Origin: Eucommia ulmoides
Taxonomy: Eukaryota; Streptophyta; Magnoliopsida; Garryales; Eucommiaceae
Assembly (NCBI GenBank): GCA_016647705.1
Contig: JAENRU010000279.1
Span: forward strand, 1-64,000
Reading direction: 5' to 3'
Length of the DNA stretch: 64,000 bases
The notes under the pieces were generated by a model, which saw only the letters and a program-made list of their open reading frames with translations, ran no database searches and was not told where the DNA came from. This document shows positions 22,001-32,052 of this stretch, piece after piece. Numbering within the stretch: position 1 is the first letter of the stretch; every line of letters begins with the position of its first letter. Both the position numbers and the translations under genes were made by a program.

Positions 22001-24434
22001 AAAAGCCAAAAAGAAAAAATGTTTTTGATAACAAAGAGATGCTATCTCAGGTCTTTCAATCCAAAAGAATGTCATAGACGGTTGAGAAAATTTGGGAAAA
22101 GTTTTTTTTTCTTTTTCTTTTCTTTTTTTTTTTTCCTTTTTTAATATCATGTTTTTACTTTACGAAGATATTATTTTAGGTGCAAAACAAGCGCCACTTT
22201 TCAAACTAAAAACAATTTGTTTCTTTAAAGCAAGAAACTAAACTGTGCCTCGACTGCCCAGATGCTACAAATCAAGCAATTCAACTGAAAAGCCAATAAC
22301 TTTGATGACATTTCAAATACGAAAAAAAAAAAAAAACAAATTGTTAATTTTAAAAAAAATTCCGTCTTAATTAGTAATCGATATAATACCACATAGTGCT
22401 ATTTATATAATTCGTTCTAGATTAACGTGCATCATAATTTGGTACCTTAATTCCCAGATTTCTGTGCCAGAACTGGCAGTCAGCAGCTCCTCCAGCCATT
22501 GTGCCGAGCATGTAGGGGTTGATTTCAATAATTTTCTTCACAGTTTGAGATGCTAAAAAAAAAAAAAACAGAGAGTTGGTTGATACAATGCTTTTTAAAT
22601 TACCCAACAAAAACAAAAACAAAATATTCCTGTTTGGTTGTGTTTTCATTTTTCAAGTAGTGCCAAAAAAAGATGGTATCACTCAAGGAAGCTTCAAATG
22701 AGCACTTCCTTCATTTTTTTATTTTTGTTTTTGTAAATTTCAAATCCAAAAGTTTGATTCAATGAGGCTTCCCCTTTCAATCATAAGAATGGATTAAAAT
22801 AAAGGTAATTTTCAGTTAGCACATTTTTATAAGCAAAATGCAATAGCATGTGACTGGCGATGGTTTTATAGGAAAAGTGTAAATCCATAATGATATGTAG
22901 TTATGTACATAAGGGCCTGCTACAATCCATCTTCATGATTTTTTTTCCAAATGTTTGTTATGTTACAATTTACAAACAATTACTTCAGCAACACAAGGAA
23001 AGAAAAAGAAGTTTTGGACTGCCTTGCCTCTGGGCAAGCCCCGGGCCTTGTACAACATTGCTAACAAGTAACAACTAATATCATAAACCTTTGAACTGCC
23101 TCGCCTCTGGGAGAGCCCCGGCCTTTTACAACATTGCTAACAAGTAACAGCTAATATCATAAAACTTTAAACTTCCTCACCTCCGGGCTAGCCCCAGGCC
23201 ACCATTTACAACATTGCTAACAAGTAACAACTAATATCATAAACCTTTGAATTGCCTCACCTCCAGGCGAGCCCCGGCCACCATTTACAACATTGCTAAC
23301 AAGTAACAACTAATATCATAAATATTTCTGATTTGTAATATATCTACATCATTGAGCACAAAAAAAATTTAAATATGCAAGCAAAAAATCGAGGTAAACC
23401 TTTAATATTTAATTGTGCAGCTTATTAGTTCATAGGTCAATATTGAATATATGTTCATAAGACAAGTAACATTTGCATTCATTTATTTCCTTATAGAATA
23501 AACCATTTTCACAATATATATCACGAGTAAATTAAAACATGAATCATGATAAACACCAACATTAACCAAAAAAAAAAAAATTACAATATTATCCAGAAAA
23601 GAAAGAAGTCCTTAAATTAGATAATGATGATTCCATTGCAATGAAACACTAATAACAGAAAAAACAGATCAGCCATTACATATATATACTACAAACCCCA
23701 AATAACCTTACCACCTCGAAGAGGCAGGCAGAATCATGGGTGGGGTGGGGGGGTGGGGGTGGGGGCGGACTTGTTAGAGTTTACAAGGTTCAAAGGTTCG
23801 GAAAGCTTCTATAATAATAGGACGCTTCTGTAAACATTTGCTAACAGCTACTACTATAATGATTGTCGAGAATCAAACATTTCGTACATGTAATTATGAG
23901 GTGAATCATTCAAATTTATTTCCCCAGCTTGATGGTTCATAATTCAAAACTGAAGAGATATTCATAAGAGAAATGGCAGATACCTTCATTCATTTCATTA
24001 TAGCATAAACCGTTTTAAAATTATATAAGTGAAATGAAATACGATGACAATCATCAATCATGCAAACATTATTCAGAATCGAAAAGTGCTTACAGATGTA
24101 GCCTCCCATGCTAGCACGAGAATCAGCAGCCACCATCACACCCTCCTTAAATATGAAAGCTAGAGTTGTAGTTCCCTTCGCAGGCTTCACCATTTGAACA
24201 GCATCTTTCAGGAATCCATCGAACTGCCACAACAACAAGAACAGCAAGAATCAGAACACAAAATCAAACACAATGAAAATGAATAAGAACACAGAAAATC
24301 AAAAATGGAACACTCACGTCAGTAGTATTAGGGATCTGGAACGACGGTGCAGCTGAAACTTCAGCAAACAACTCACTCTGAGTCCCACGAAGCGGCGCCG
24401 TCGATTCAAGCCCACTGAAGTCTATATTCATCAT
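19033..24434 (-). CDS. PBE1: 20S proteasome subunit beta type-5
   Basis: Seven coding exons are read: 24434-24318, 24223-24094, 22552-22446, 21774-21640, 21542-21439, 20159-20059 and 19160-19033. They give 273 residues with consistent phases and GT-AG introns. Beta-5 is the chymotrypsin-like catalytic subunit of the 20S core in cytosol and nucleus. The propeptide ends at Gly56 and the mature chain starts at Thr57 (KGTTTLAF), the nucleophile. [50 protein letters not shown] and [15 protein letters not shown] are hallmark blocks. Length fits the family (about 270). Two ATGs stand side by side (24434, 24431). A 5' UTR intron is likely, with donor AAAAG/GTAAAT near 24637 and acceptor TTTGTAG near 24441. 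Intron 2 holds a minisatellite, and introns 5 and 6 hold MITEs. A long inverted-repeat element sits directly upstream (24749-25262). Confidence 0.95.
19548..20025. mobile_element. MITE in PBE1 intron 6
   Basis: The left end, ACCCCTTACACTTCGGCCTT followed by GTTTCATTTTAACCCC and TTTAAAAACCTA, is matched in inverse by TAGGTTTTTAAACTGG, GACATAATGAAACAAGATC and AAAGTACAGGGGTATAAAAGG. This gives inverted repeats of about 60 bases. The interior has a TGTG microsatellite and no open frame. Confidence 0.7.
20289..20478. mobile_element. MITE in PBE1 intron 5
   Basis: Ends are inverted: AACCTGAAGTATCAAAATCA on the left and TTTTGATACTTCAGGGTTTA on the right. The element at 53008-53315 in the ELMO gene has the same ends inside a longer pair of inverted repeats, so both belong to one family. 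Confidence 0.7.
20948..21392. mobile_element. MITE in PBE1 intron 5
   Basis: It begins AAGGGGTTTTGACACTTTGC, then CCCTGAAGTTTGACCA, and ends GGTCAAAGTTCAGTGTTAT then AAAGTGTCAAACCCCC, which are inverted matches. Flanks TATTGCAAA and TACTGCGAA may be a worn 9-base target duplication. A second copy lies at 46248-46626. Confidence 0.7.
22999..23330. repeat. minisatellite of four 76-80 base units in PBE1 intron 2
   Basis: The block TACAACATTGCTAACAAGTA, followed by ACTAATATCATAAA, occurs at 23051, 23127, 23207 and 23286. Each is preceded by a GC-richer block of the type CTGCCTCGCCTCTGG.GAGAGCCCCGG. The array is much richer in GC than the rest of the intron. Unit differences are few, so it is fairly recent. 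Confidence 0.9.
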
Positions 24435-24748
24435 TTCTACCTACAAACAACACGACAATCGACGAAACCGCAACTGAATCTGGTTGAATGATCAAAAACT
24501 AATTACAGATTACTAGGGTTCAGCTAAATTCTTTCGAAATACTGGATCAAACACATCAATTCTTCAAACCTAATCGATTGAAGATCGTATCTACACGAAT
24601 TGCGAAGAAATTCAAAGATGAATTCGATGAAATTTACCTTTTCGGACCGACGAAAATTATCTCAGAGATTCACAATGAGAAGAAAAACACTTCAAATTAA
24701 GCCAAAGCTTTCTTCCGCTACACTTCACGCTGGGAGGTTTTATTATAG

Positions 24749-25262
24749 GAAAAATTATATTTTAGACCCTCTAACTATTGATACTTTTTTATATTGTCCA
24801 ATAAATTTTTTCATTTCAGTTTAAACTCTGTAAGTATACACTCAGTTTTAAATAGTCCTTCTATTATATTTTCTATTCAATCTAACAAAAATGAGGGGTA
24901 AAACAATTTTTCACTTTTTATTGTTTTATTTTTCTTCTTTTCTTTCTTTTTCTTTTTCTTTTCTTTTTTCTTTTTACTTTTTTCTTTTTCTTCTTCACCC
25001 CCATAACACGAGTGAACCAGTGGGGAGGGAGAGGGAAGAGAGAGAGAGGGTTGAACAGTATAGAGAGAGAGGGGTAAAGAAAAAAAAAATTAAAAAAAAA
25101 ATAGTAAAAGATCGTTTTACTCATAATTTATGTTAGATTGGATGAAAAATGTAATAAAATGACTATTTAAAACTGAGTGCATGGTTTAAATTAAAATAGA
25201 AAAACTTATTAAACTACATAGAAATGTGTCAATAAATAAAGGGTTTAAAATATATTTTGTCC
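24749..25262. mobile_element. fold-back MITE next to the PBE1 promoter
   Basis: The two ends are inverted repeats of roughly 140-150 bases: TATTTTAGACCCTC, TTTAAACTCTG, ACTCAGTTTTAAATAGTC and CAATCTAAC on the left, with the inverse order on the right. The middle carries pyrimidine and GAGA runs. It begins only about 30-110 bases from the likely PBE1 transcript start, so it replaces or supplies upstream promoter DNA. Confidence 0.75.
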
Positions 25263-26785
25263 TTTATTATATGTGATTTGACCCGACCCGATATTAAAAC
25301 CGGTTTTCAAAATGGGTTAATGGGCTTGATGAGTTGGGCCTCTGAAGAAGCCCAATTGATTTGGGCCTTCTTTGATGATGGGCCCAAAAAGTATATAAAC
25401 GGGTCGGGTCATTAACCAATGGTCTATTCGACCCGTTTAGTTTAGTGGATGATCCGATTTTATCTATTTTACCACATGTGATTGTAATAAATAGAATGAA
25501 AACTTTGGTTGTGATTGTTCGCATGATTAATCTTACTTTTTTCTTCCTTTTTCTTTTTTTTACCGTTTGAAGCTTGAAACCCATGTGTTTTGAAAAATGA
25601 AGCAAAAAAAGTGAGAAAATAAATGGGATTCTCGGTCAAAAATCTACTAACTTAAAATTTTTGTTCATGCAGTTTATACACTACAATAATTTTTTCGGAA
25701 ATTCAAAATCAGTATAATTTCGACTGGAGAAAAATGACTTGTCCCCTGCAAGTGGTGACAGCGGTCTTACCCTCTTGTCCATATTGATCATTCCTGATTT
25801 TCATTAAAAAAATTGTTGTAATTATATACTATATATTAAAAATAGAAGTCAAAATTAAAAATAAATCATAGTTCAAAATAAGACATCTCTTCAGTCTCTT
25901 TATTCTTATCAAATTAATGACCAAGATTTTTTTTTCCAATATTAATATTCTGATCCTAAATTTTCTGTGAATTAATTGTCTTTAATTTTTTTAAAATATA
26001 CATTTTCACCCCTTTATTTTCAAGAAAATACATTAAAATATTTAAAATTTCATATATCCCTCCTCTATTTTATATAAACTTAAGGTGAACTCCAAAAAAA
26101 AAACTATCCTTTAAAAAAATGCTCTATGTTTTCTATTATATATAGTTGAAGAATCAAAATTATAACATCAAGTTATTCAAATTAAAAATATATATTAATA
26201 TTTTTTTTAAACTTGCATATTCTGTGGGTCTAAACTAATTTTTATGACATACCGTGACTTTAAATTTTTGATATAATTATTGAATTTCTCAAAAAGTATT
26301 GTACTGAGTGAGTTAGATGAATAGCGAGTTATAAAATTTGTAATAAATTCTTTTTCTTTTTTTTCAATAAAAAACTAATGTTCAAAAGGAAAAAATAATA
26401 TTCACACTCTCGCTCTCAATTTTCTTTTTTCTTTTTTTCATTTTTTTACTTTTTTTTAATAGAGATAAAAATAAATAAAAATTGAAATAATTGTTAAATT
26501 TATTTTTCAAAATAGTATGAATAAAAATAAAATAAAAAATCATAGTAGAAGGGGATAAAAAACAACCCTATGAATTATTTTAAACTTTTACTTCATATTT
26601 TACATATGTTTTTTTTTTTTTAATTAAATCCAATATGAAATTCATTAAATCTTTTAATTGTAATAAACTACAAAATGACAATTTAGGACTAAAAAATGAC
26701 AAATATCCTAAATATATGTTGCTTATATATTGGGTTGATTTGTGAGTAATGCAATAATTCATGTTGTCTAAATATTAGTATATAC

Positions 26786-26985
26786 TAGATATTAGTCCAA
26801 TTGACAAGAGGAAGTGTCCCCTTCTTTGTTAATCAGGATTTTACTATTTTGGGAAACACTTTAAGAATTTAATTTTGAATATAGTATGTTAATGTGGGAG
26901 AGTGTGGTCTTAATATCGTTGAGAGATATAATTAATCAAAATGTCCATAAACTGTCCCAGACAGACTTTACTCTATAAAAAAAAA
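26786..26985 (+). mobile_element. SINE, family B
   Basis: It starts near ATATTAGTCCAATTGACAAG, has a decayed B-box region near TAATCAGGATTTTACT, the shared AAGAATTTAATTTTGAATAT and the tail CCCAGACAGACTTTACTC with an A run. Its tail and downstream flank are duplicated at 27113-27272. Confidence 0.65.
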
Positions 26986-27146
26986 GGTATTTAGTATAAG
27001 TGTTAACTTTGACTTGATTTTAAAGGGTTTTGGAACATGTAGCATGACTCCACCGGCCAAGTCAATACTTTTTGGTTTGGTTTTTTGTTCTCAGTTTTGT
27101 TCTCAATCGAGGTGTGCATAAACTGCCTCGGACAGACTTTACTCGG

Positions 27147-27203
<57 letters not shown>

Positions 27204-27272
27204 TAAGTGTTAACTTTGACTTGATTTTAAAGTGTTTTGGAATATGTAGCATGACTCCACCGGCCAAGTCAA
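26943..27272. repeat. tandem duplication of SINE tail plus flank
   Basis: About 130 bases at 26943-27073 recur at 27113-27272. Both copies contain CATAAACTG, GACAGACTTTACTC, AGTATAAGTGTTAACTTTG and GCATGACTCCACCGGCCAAG. In the second copy an (AT)n run of about 50 bases replaces the A run of the SINE tail. Confidence 0.8.
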
Positions 27273-28021
27273 TGATATACTTTAAACTATTAATATTGCT
27301 TGCTTATTATTATGTCTTTGTTTCTCCTACATATTCCTATGTTTAATGTTTTTTTCTAGGTTATTTATGTATGTCGGCCATCTACATCATTTTAATCTCT
27401 ATGCATGTTACTTACTAACTAATCCAACCATATTTCAAACCCTAGACAAAATCATGGAGGTAATCTGTCTCTTTCTCTCTCTACAATAATAATTTATTCA
27501 GTAAGATCTATTGAAGTGCGTGGATTTCACAAATTATTTTTTGGTAATAAAACAGTTAAAGTTTATAGATATGATCTACAGTAAATCTTAACAATTTAAT
27601 TAAAAATATATTTTTTAGTTCAAGTTTTTAATTTTTTGGGGTTAATCCAACCCTCTTGCTATAAATAGCAGTACATTCAATGTTTGAGATAATATAGTTT
27701 TTGTCATTGAATTCATATTGTTTCTTGTGCAATTTACAGTTCAGTCTCTAAACATACTGACGAGGACAACTTATTGGACATGACAATCAAGACGATACGT
27801 CATCAACATAAGATCACACTACAACACGTTGATCGAACTAACTGCAAACGTTAGCCGTTTTTCGAGACCAACAAATATCATAAGTAAAGTCAAATAAAAT
27901 AGTTACATGAATTACAAAACTAAATTGTTAAAAATAAATAGTAAATTGATCTTAAAAAACTATATAATAAGAAGTCCTAGAAAATTCCTATTTTTTCTTA
28001 ATTTTTTAAAAAATATGTTGA

Positions 28022-28520
28022 TGTGATAGGTGTGGGTACTTCTACTAAAAAACGGTTGGGATGCCTGCCACCTACTAAGGAAAACGCCATTATCTCCCTT
28101 AAGTAACAACCCCTCACCCCTCGACTCCATGATCGTCACCGCGATTAATGGGGATTGGTTCCATGATTTCAAGGCACGACATGGCTATCGTTGCCACTCG
28201 GGAGACCACGATAGCGAATGGTGCTTATTTAGGAAGGGCCATTATTGCTCATTATTTGCTCTTTCCTCTCACATTCATCCATTTAATCCAAAACATGGGT
28301 AACTGGCTTGGATCGTGGGAAGACTTGCTAACGCCTATAAATACCTACAAGGCTACAAATGGGTCTGACCAAGTATAGACAATTTTTTCCCAACTATTAC
28401 GCTGCTAAATCTAGCTTAGAACTTTTGACTGATTCTCATGCCGAATGTGCAATACCAGCAGATCCATCCGCAAAGCACTGTTTTGCAAGAATTCGGAATC
28501 TAAATTGAAGGACTGAATTG
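28022..28520 (+). mobile_element. probable LTR remnant (Ty3/gypsy-like)
   Basis: A GC-richer block stands in an AT-rich surrounding. It begins near TGTGATAGGTGTGGGTAC and holds a strong TATA element in CCTATAAATACC near 28335, followed by a stretch reading ACTTTTGACTGATTC. This pattern resembles the U3-R part of gypsy LTRs. The ends are not defined and no coding remains are attached. It is an old fossil. Confidence 0.4.
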
Positions 28521-28552
28521 AGCTGAGAGATTCTTTCGAACCTTAGAATATG

Positions 28553-28945
28553 TTTAGCTGGAAGGATGAAAAAAGAAAATAAAATAAAAAAATGAAATAA
28601 TATTTTTATCCACCGTACAAGGGAAAAAAAAAAAATAAAATCTTGTTTTGTTTAATTAGGAAAGAAAAATGAAAGTAGAAAAAATAATTTACTTTAATAT
28701 AATTACTATTTTACCCTCATATATTACAAAAATAAATTAAAAATTATATTACCAAGGGTATAAGTATAATTTTATTTCTTTTTCATCACTTCTCTCAATT
28801 TTCCTCTGGAAAAAAAATTACCTCAAAAATTGTGTTTTTTTCATCCTATTTTTTTTTGCTTTCCTATTTTCCATCCAACTAAACAAGAGTTTTTCTTTTC
28901 ATTTTCTTTTCCATCAATTTTCTACCCAACCAAAGGCACCTTAGA
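28553..28945. mobile_element. MITE of about 390 bases
   Basis: The left end TATGTTTAGCTGGAAGGATG and the inverse of the right end, TAAGGTGCCTTTGGTTGGG, are related. Both are followed by A-rich GAAAA words. Similar sequence is seen at 6650-6905 and 43172-43445, so it is a dispersed family of the GTTTGGTTGG type. Confidence 0.55.
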
Positions 28946-30182
28946 GTGACATGTCTAGTGAACTATTTTTGGACTTCATCAATATAATTCATGTTTTTAA
29001 TTTTAATTTTTATCCTATTTATATTAAAAAAATATAATAATAAAATATTCCAAAATCTATTATTTTAAGAAAATAATCTAATAATTATTTTTTTAATTAT
29101 CTTTTACAAAAATTTTATAAACATTTTTTTATCAAACCAATAATTGGGAGTGACGTGAGACTCACGCGATTCAGTTGCGCGTCTCAAGAATGTAAGTTTT
29201 TTCAAAACACTTTTGATGAAAAAATTACATTTTGCCGCCAATAACGGATCTGAGAGGGAAACTTTGTTTTTTTTTTTCAAAAAAGTAATTCCTCGAAAAT
29301 CGACGGTGAAAAACATGACCACGTGGACAGCTTGATTAAATTTATTAATTATCATTAATTAATAAAAAATTTCAGACCAAAGCGGGTAATGGCAGTTTGC
29401 CGTACTCTTTGTTTGGAAACATCCGCTGTGTAAGAAAATCTCAAATTGTTTTCAAAATTACCAAATTACCCCTCCCACAAGGCCTTTTCAAATTAAAAAA
29501 GCAATTTGTACAAATAAATTGTATATTACAAATCCCAAAATAGCCATATAATAGTACAATAAATGTCCTAAAATGAATTTATTAACAACTCAATTATTGC
29601 AATAAACGACAATCAATGCTCGGGTTTCAAAATTTTGTCTATTGATTTCAACTAGATAAATCATTGATCCTTATCAATCTCGATTGATGTTTTGTACTGT
29701 CCAGTTGATTGATCATTATGAAACATTGACATGACCTCAACTAAAGAAACAATGTCAGATCCACTGAATTATCTGTCAATCTCAAATTTTCATTATCTAA
29801 AAGCCGGAATGAGTAGGGTCGATCTCCTAAACGAGTTGAACTACGTGCTCAGTCGTGTTTTATGGCCTCATCTTCTTAGTTAAACATGTCAATCACTGAT
29901 ATCCATCAATTTCAAACGTTTTCTTAAAGTATCCACCGGCTTAATATGTTTTTTCCAATTTGAGATTTTTTACAGATGAAATGAACCTTAGAACAACCAA
30001 GATTCATCATATGGCTTTAATACAATCTCAACCAAAGATGTAGTGACGAATCCACTGAATTTTCAGGGATCATTCAAGCTCCTCCGAATTTTTAAAAATT
30101 TACACCTTTACCCATTTATTTTTAGAAAAAACCAATTAAAACACCATAAAATTTTATTTTATTTCAGTTTTCCAAAATATCC

Positions 30183-30360
30183 TTGCACCACGGTCGGCGG
30201 AAACTAATCGCTCGAGGTACTGTCAGGCGCTAGAAGCAGGGACCTCTCTCAACAGAATACTTTCCATACACAACTTTGCATAATTCGATCCCAAAATGGT
30301 TGCTTAAGGAGTCAAAGTCCCTTCCGCTTATACCAACTCATAGACCAACTCATGTTGGTA
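30183..30360 (-). mobile_element. SINE, family C (Au-like)
   Basis: On the minus strand it begins ATGAGTTGGTATAAGCGGAA, an A-box-like head, followed by CTTAAGCAACCATTTTGGG, a B-box GGGATCGAATTATGC and the body GCGCCTGACAGTACC. This order is like tRNA-derived plant SINEs. It lies about 500 bases upstream of the probable U-box gene transcript start. Confidence 0.6.
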
Positions 30361-30677
30361 TAAAATTTCACATACCGAAAAAATTACCAACAAACTAGGC
30401 TTTTGAATTTCTATTTATTTTTATGTAATTTGCTATTTTTACCAAAACATATTCCGTACAAGAGTATCAAGGGGTAGTTTAGTCATTCCACAATAATTAA
30501 TGAAAGATGCGTAGACCGACAAACTAGGTGGTCAGCAGCAACTGTCGGCCGGTGACCGGGGAGACAAATGCGGCGGAGCCTCCAATAATCTCCGCCACTT
30601 TTTTAGGAAATCCCATAATTACCCCCCCCCCCCCTACTAGAATTCTTTTATTTATTTATTTTTAATTTTCGATACCC

Positions 30678-30690
30678 CATATAAATATTA
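30678..30690 (+). promoter_or_regulatory. possible TATA box of the U-box gene
   Basis: CATATAAATATT lies about 35-40 bases before a CT-rich initiator stretch (about 30715-30733). An exon-like leader then ends near CTTCTAAG. It would start a long 5' leader intron whose acceptor TTTACTTAG directly precedes the coding ATG at 32053. Confidence 0.45.
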
Positions 30691-30767
30691 TCATTTTTCA
30701 TTTTCATTTCCATTTACTCTCTCTCTCTCTCTAGATTCGCCATTGCCGCACTGCGAAAGCTTCTAAG

Positions 30768-31342
30768 GTTCGCTGATCTAGACGCAGCAGGAATCTCTTG
30801 TCAAATCGGAATCGATTACCGTTTCTGTGTTGAGTTTTTTTTTTCTCTGAATGATCGTTTATGGAGATGATTCAGTTATTTCGGTTTGCTGATCCAGACG
30901 CGGCTTGAATCTCTTATGATGAAATGTTCAAATTTCTGAATCGATTACTGTTCTGTGGAGCTACTCTATGAATGTTCGTTCGTGAAGATGATTCAGTTAT
31001 TTCCGGTACATTTTCCGTTTTCAACTCCTGCTGTTCTCTTTTAAATTGGTATAAATGCCAAGCGTTTCCGTGTTTTAGAATTGTTTCTCAATCTGGATTT
31101 CTGATTTTGTTTTTTCTCTCGTTTCATCCTGAATTTGTTTCTAAATTTCTGTGGAAATTTGAAAATCTCTTATGGAATCGTCGATTAAATCTTTGAATTT
31201 CGGAATCGATTACAGTTTCTGTCGCGTTTTTTTCCTCTGAATGTTCGTTCATGAAGATGATTCAGTTACTTCCGTTTTCTGATCCTGACGCGGCTTGAAT
31301 CTCTTATGATGGAATGTTCAAATTTCTGAATCGATTGCCGTT
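30768..31342 (+). repeat. three related copies in the U-box gene leader
   Basis: Segments at 30768-30882, 30883-31004 and 31196-31342 share GCTGATC..GACGCGGC, TTGAATCTCTTATGATG, TTCTGAATCGATTAC.GTT and GAAGATGATTCAGTTA.TTCC. They are direct copies with shuffled gaps. They lie in the presumed 5' leader intron. Confidence 0.8.
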
Positions 31343-31544
31343 CTTTTTGAAATTTATGTTCATCGGTTCATGAGCATTCAATGTTTGATGAAATCTATCT
31401 ATATTCAATATATATATATATGCGCGCGTGTGTGTGTATATTTGATGTGTTATTCTGAGGGCTTATTTGCTTATTTTAAATTGCAGTTTCACGTGAAATC
31501 AGGTAAAAACTAAAGGATTTTTAATACTTGTTTTTCACAATTTA

Positions 31545-31975
31545 TGATACTTGGGTATGGTTTGGGTGAGGTATTTGAAAATATTTATAAATAAAAACTT
31601 ATAAATCTATTTTTGAAATCAAATACCGTCACCCAAACGTACCCTAAACATGTTTTTTTCAATTCATGATACTTATTAAGGTCTACTAGGGTTAAGTTTC
31701 TGAAGGACGTATATGATTTCGAGAAGAAATTTAAAAATACTTTTTAAGAAAAAAATTTGTAAATCTATTATCGAAATAAAATACTATTTTACCCAAATGC
31801 ACCCTTATTGAAATGTGCTTTTCCTGATTTGTGATACATAGGGTCTGTTTGGGTGAAGTAGTTGAAGAAGGTAGCTGATTTCGAGCAGGAATTTGAAAAT
31901 ACTTCTTTAAAAAAAATCATAAATTCATTTTCGAAATCAAACACCTTATCCAAACACAACCTTATTTGCTATTTT
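31545..31975. repeat. three tandem copies of a GTTTGGGTGA element
   Basis: Three adjacent copies (about 31548-31650, 31680-31805 and 31846-31973) have TTTGAAAATACTT, TTCGAAATCAAATACC-type middles and CACCCAAAC or ATCCAAAC ends that mirror GTTTGGGTGA starts. The same family is seen near 11380-11700. They are probably short MITEs inserted side by side or duplicated. Confidence 0.6.
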
Positions 31976-32052
31976 CTTACATGCTGATTTTTGACAAATA
32001 TTTGCTTGTTGCTTTGCCAGGTGATTTGATATTTATACTTTTGTTTACTTAG

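Larger units (their letters stand above)
25263..30677. other. gene-free stretch between PBE1 and the U-box gene
   Basis: No gene is recognised. Repeated GGGCC/TGGGCC words lie at 25333-25375. A split copy of the 9118-9345 MITE lies at 25640-25705 and 26240-26340. A SINE at 26786-26985 is followed by a duplication to 27272 with an (AT)n run at 27150-27200, a probable LTR remnant lies at 28022-28520, a MITE at 28553-28945 and a minus-strand SINE at 30183-30360. A poly-C run is at 30621-30634. Confidence 0.5.

Noticed and set aside
22999-23330. Possible CRISPR-like array
   Set aside because: Whole 76-80 base units repeat without unique spacers, and the DNA is a plant nuclear intron; it is a minisatellite.
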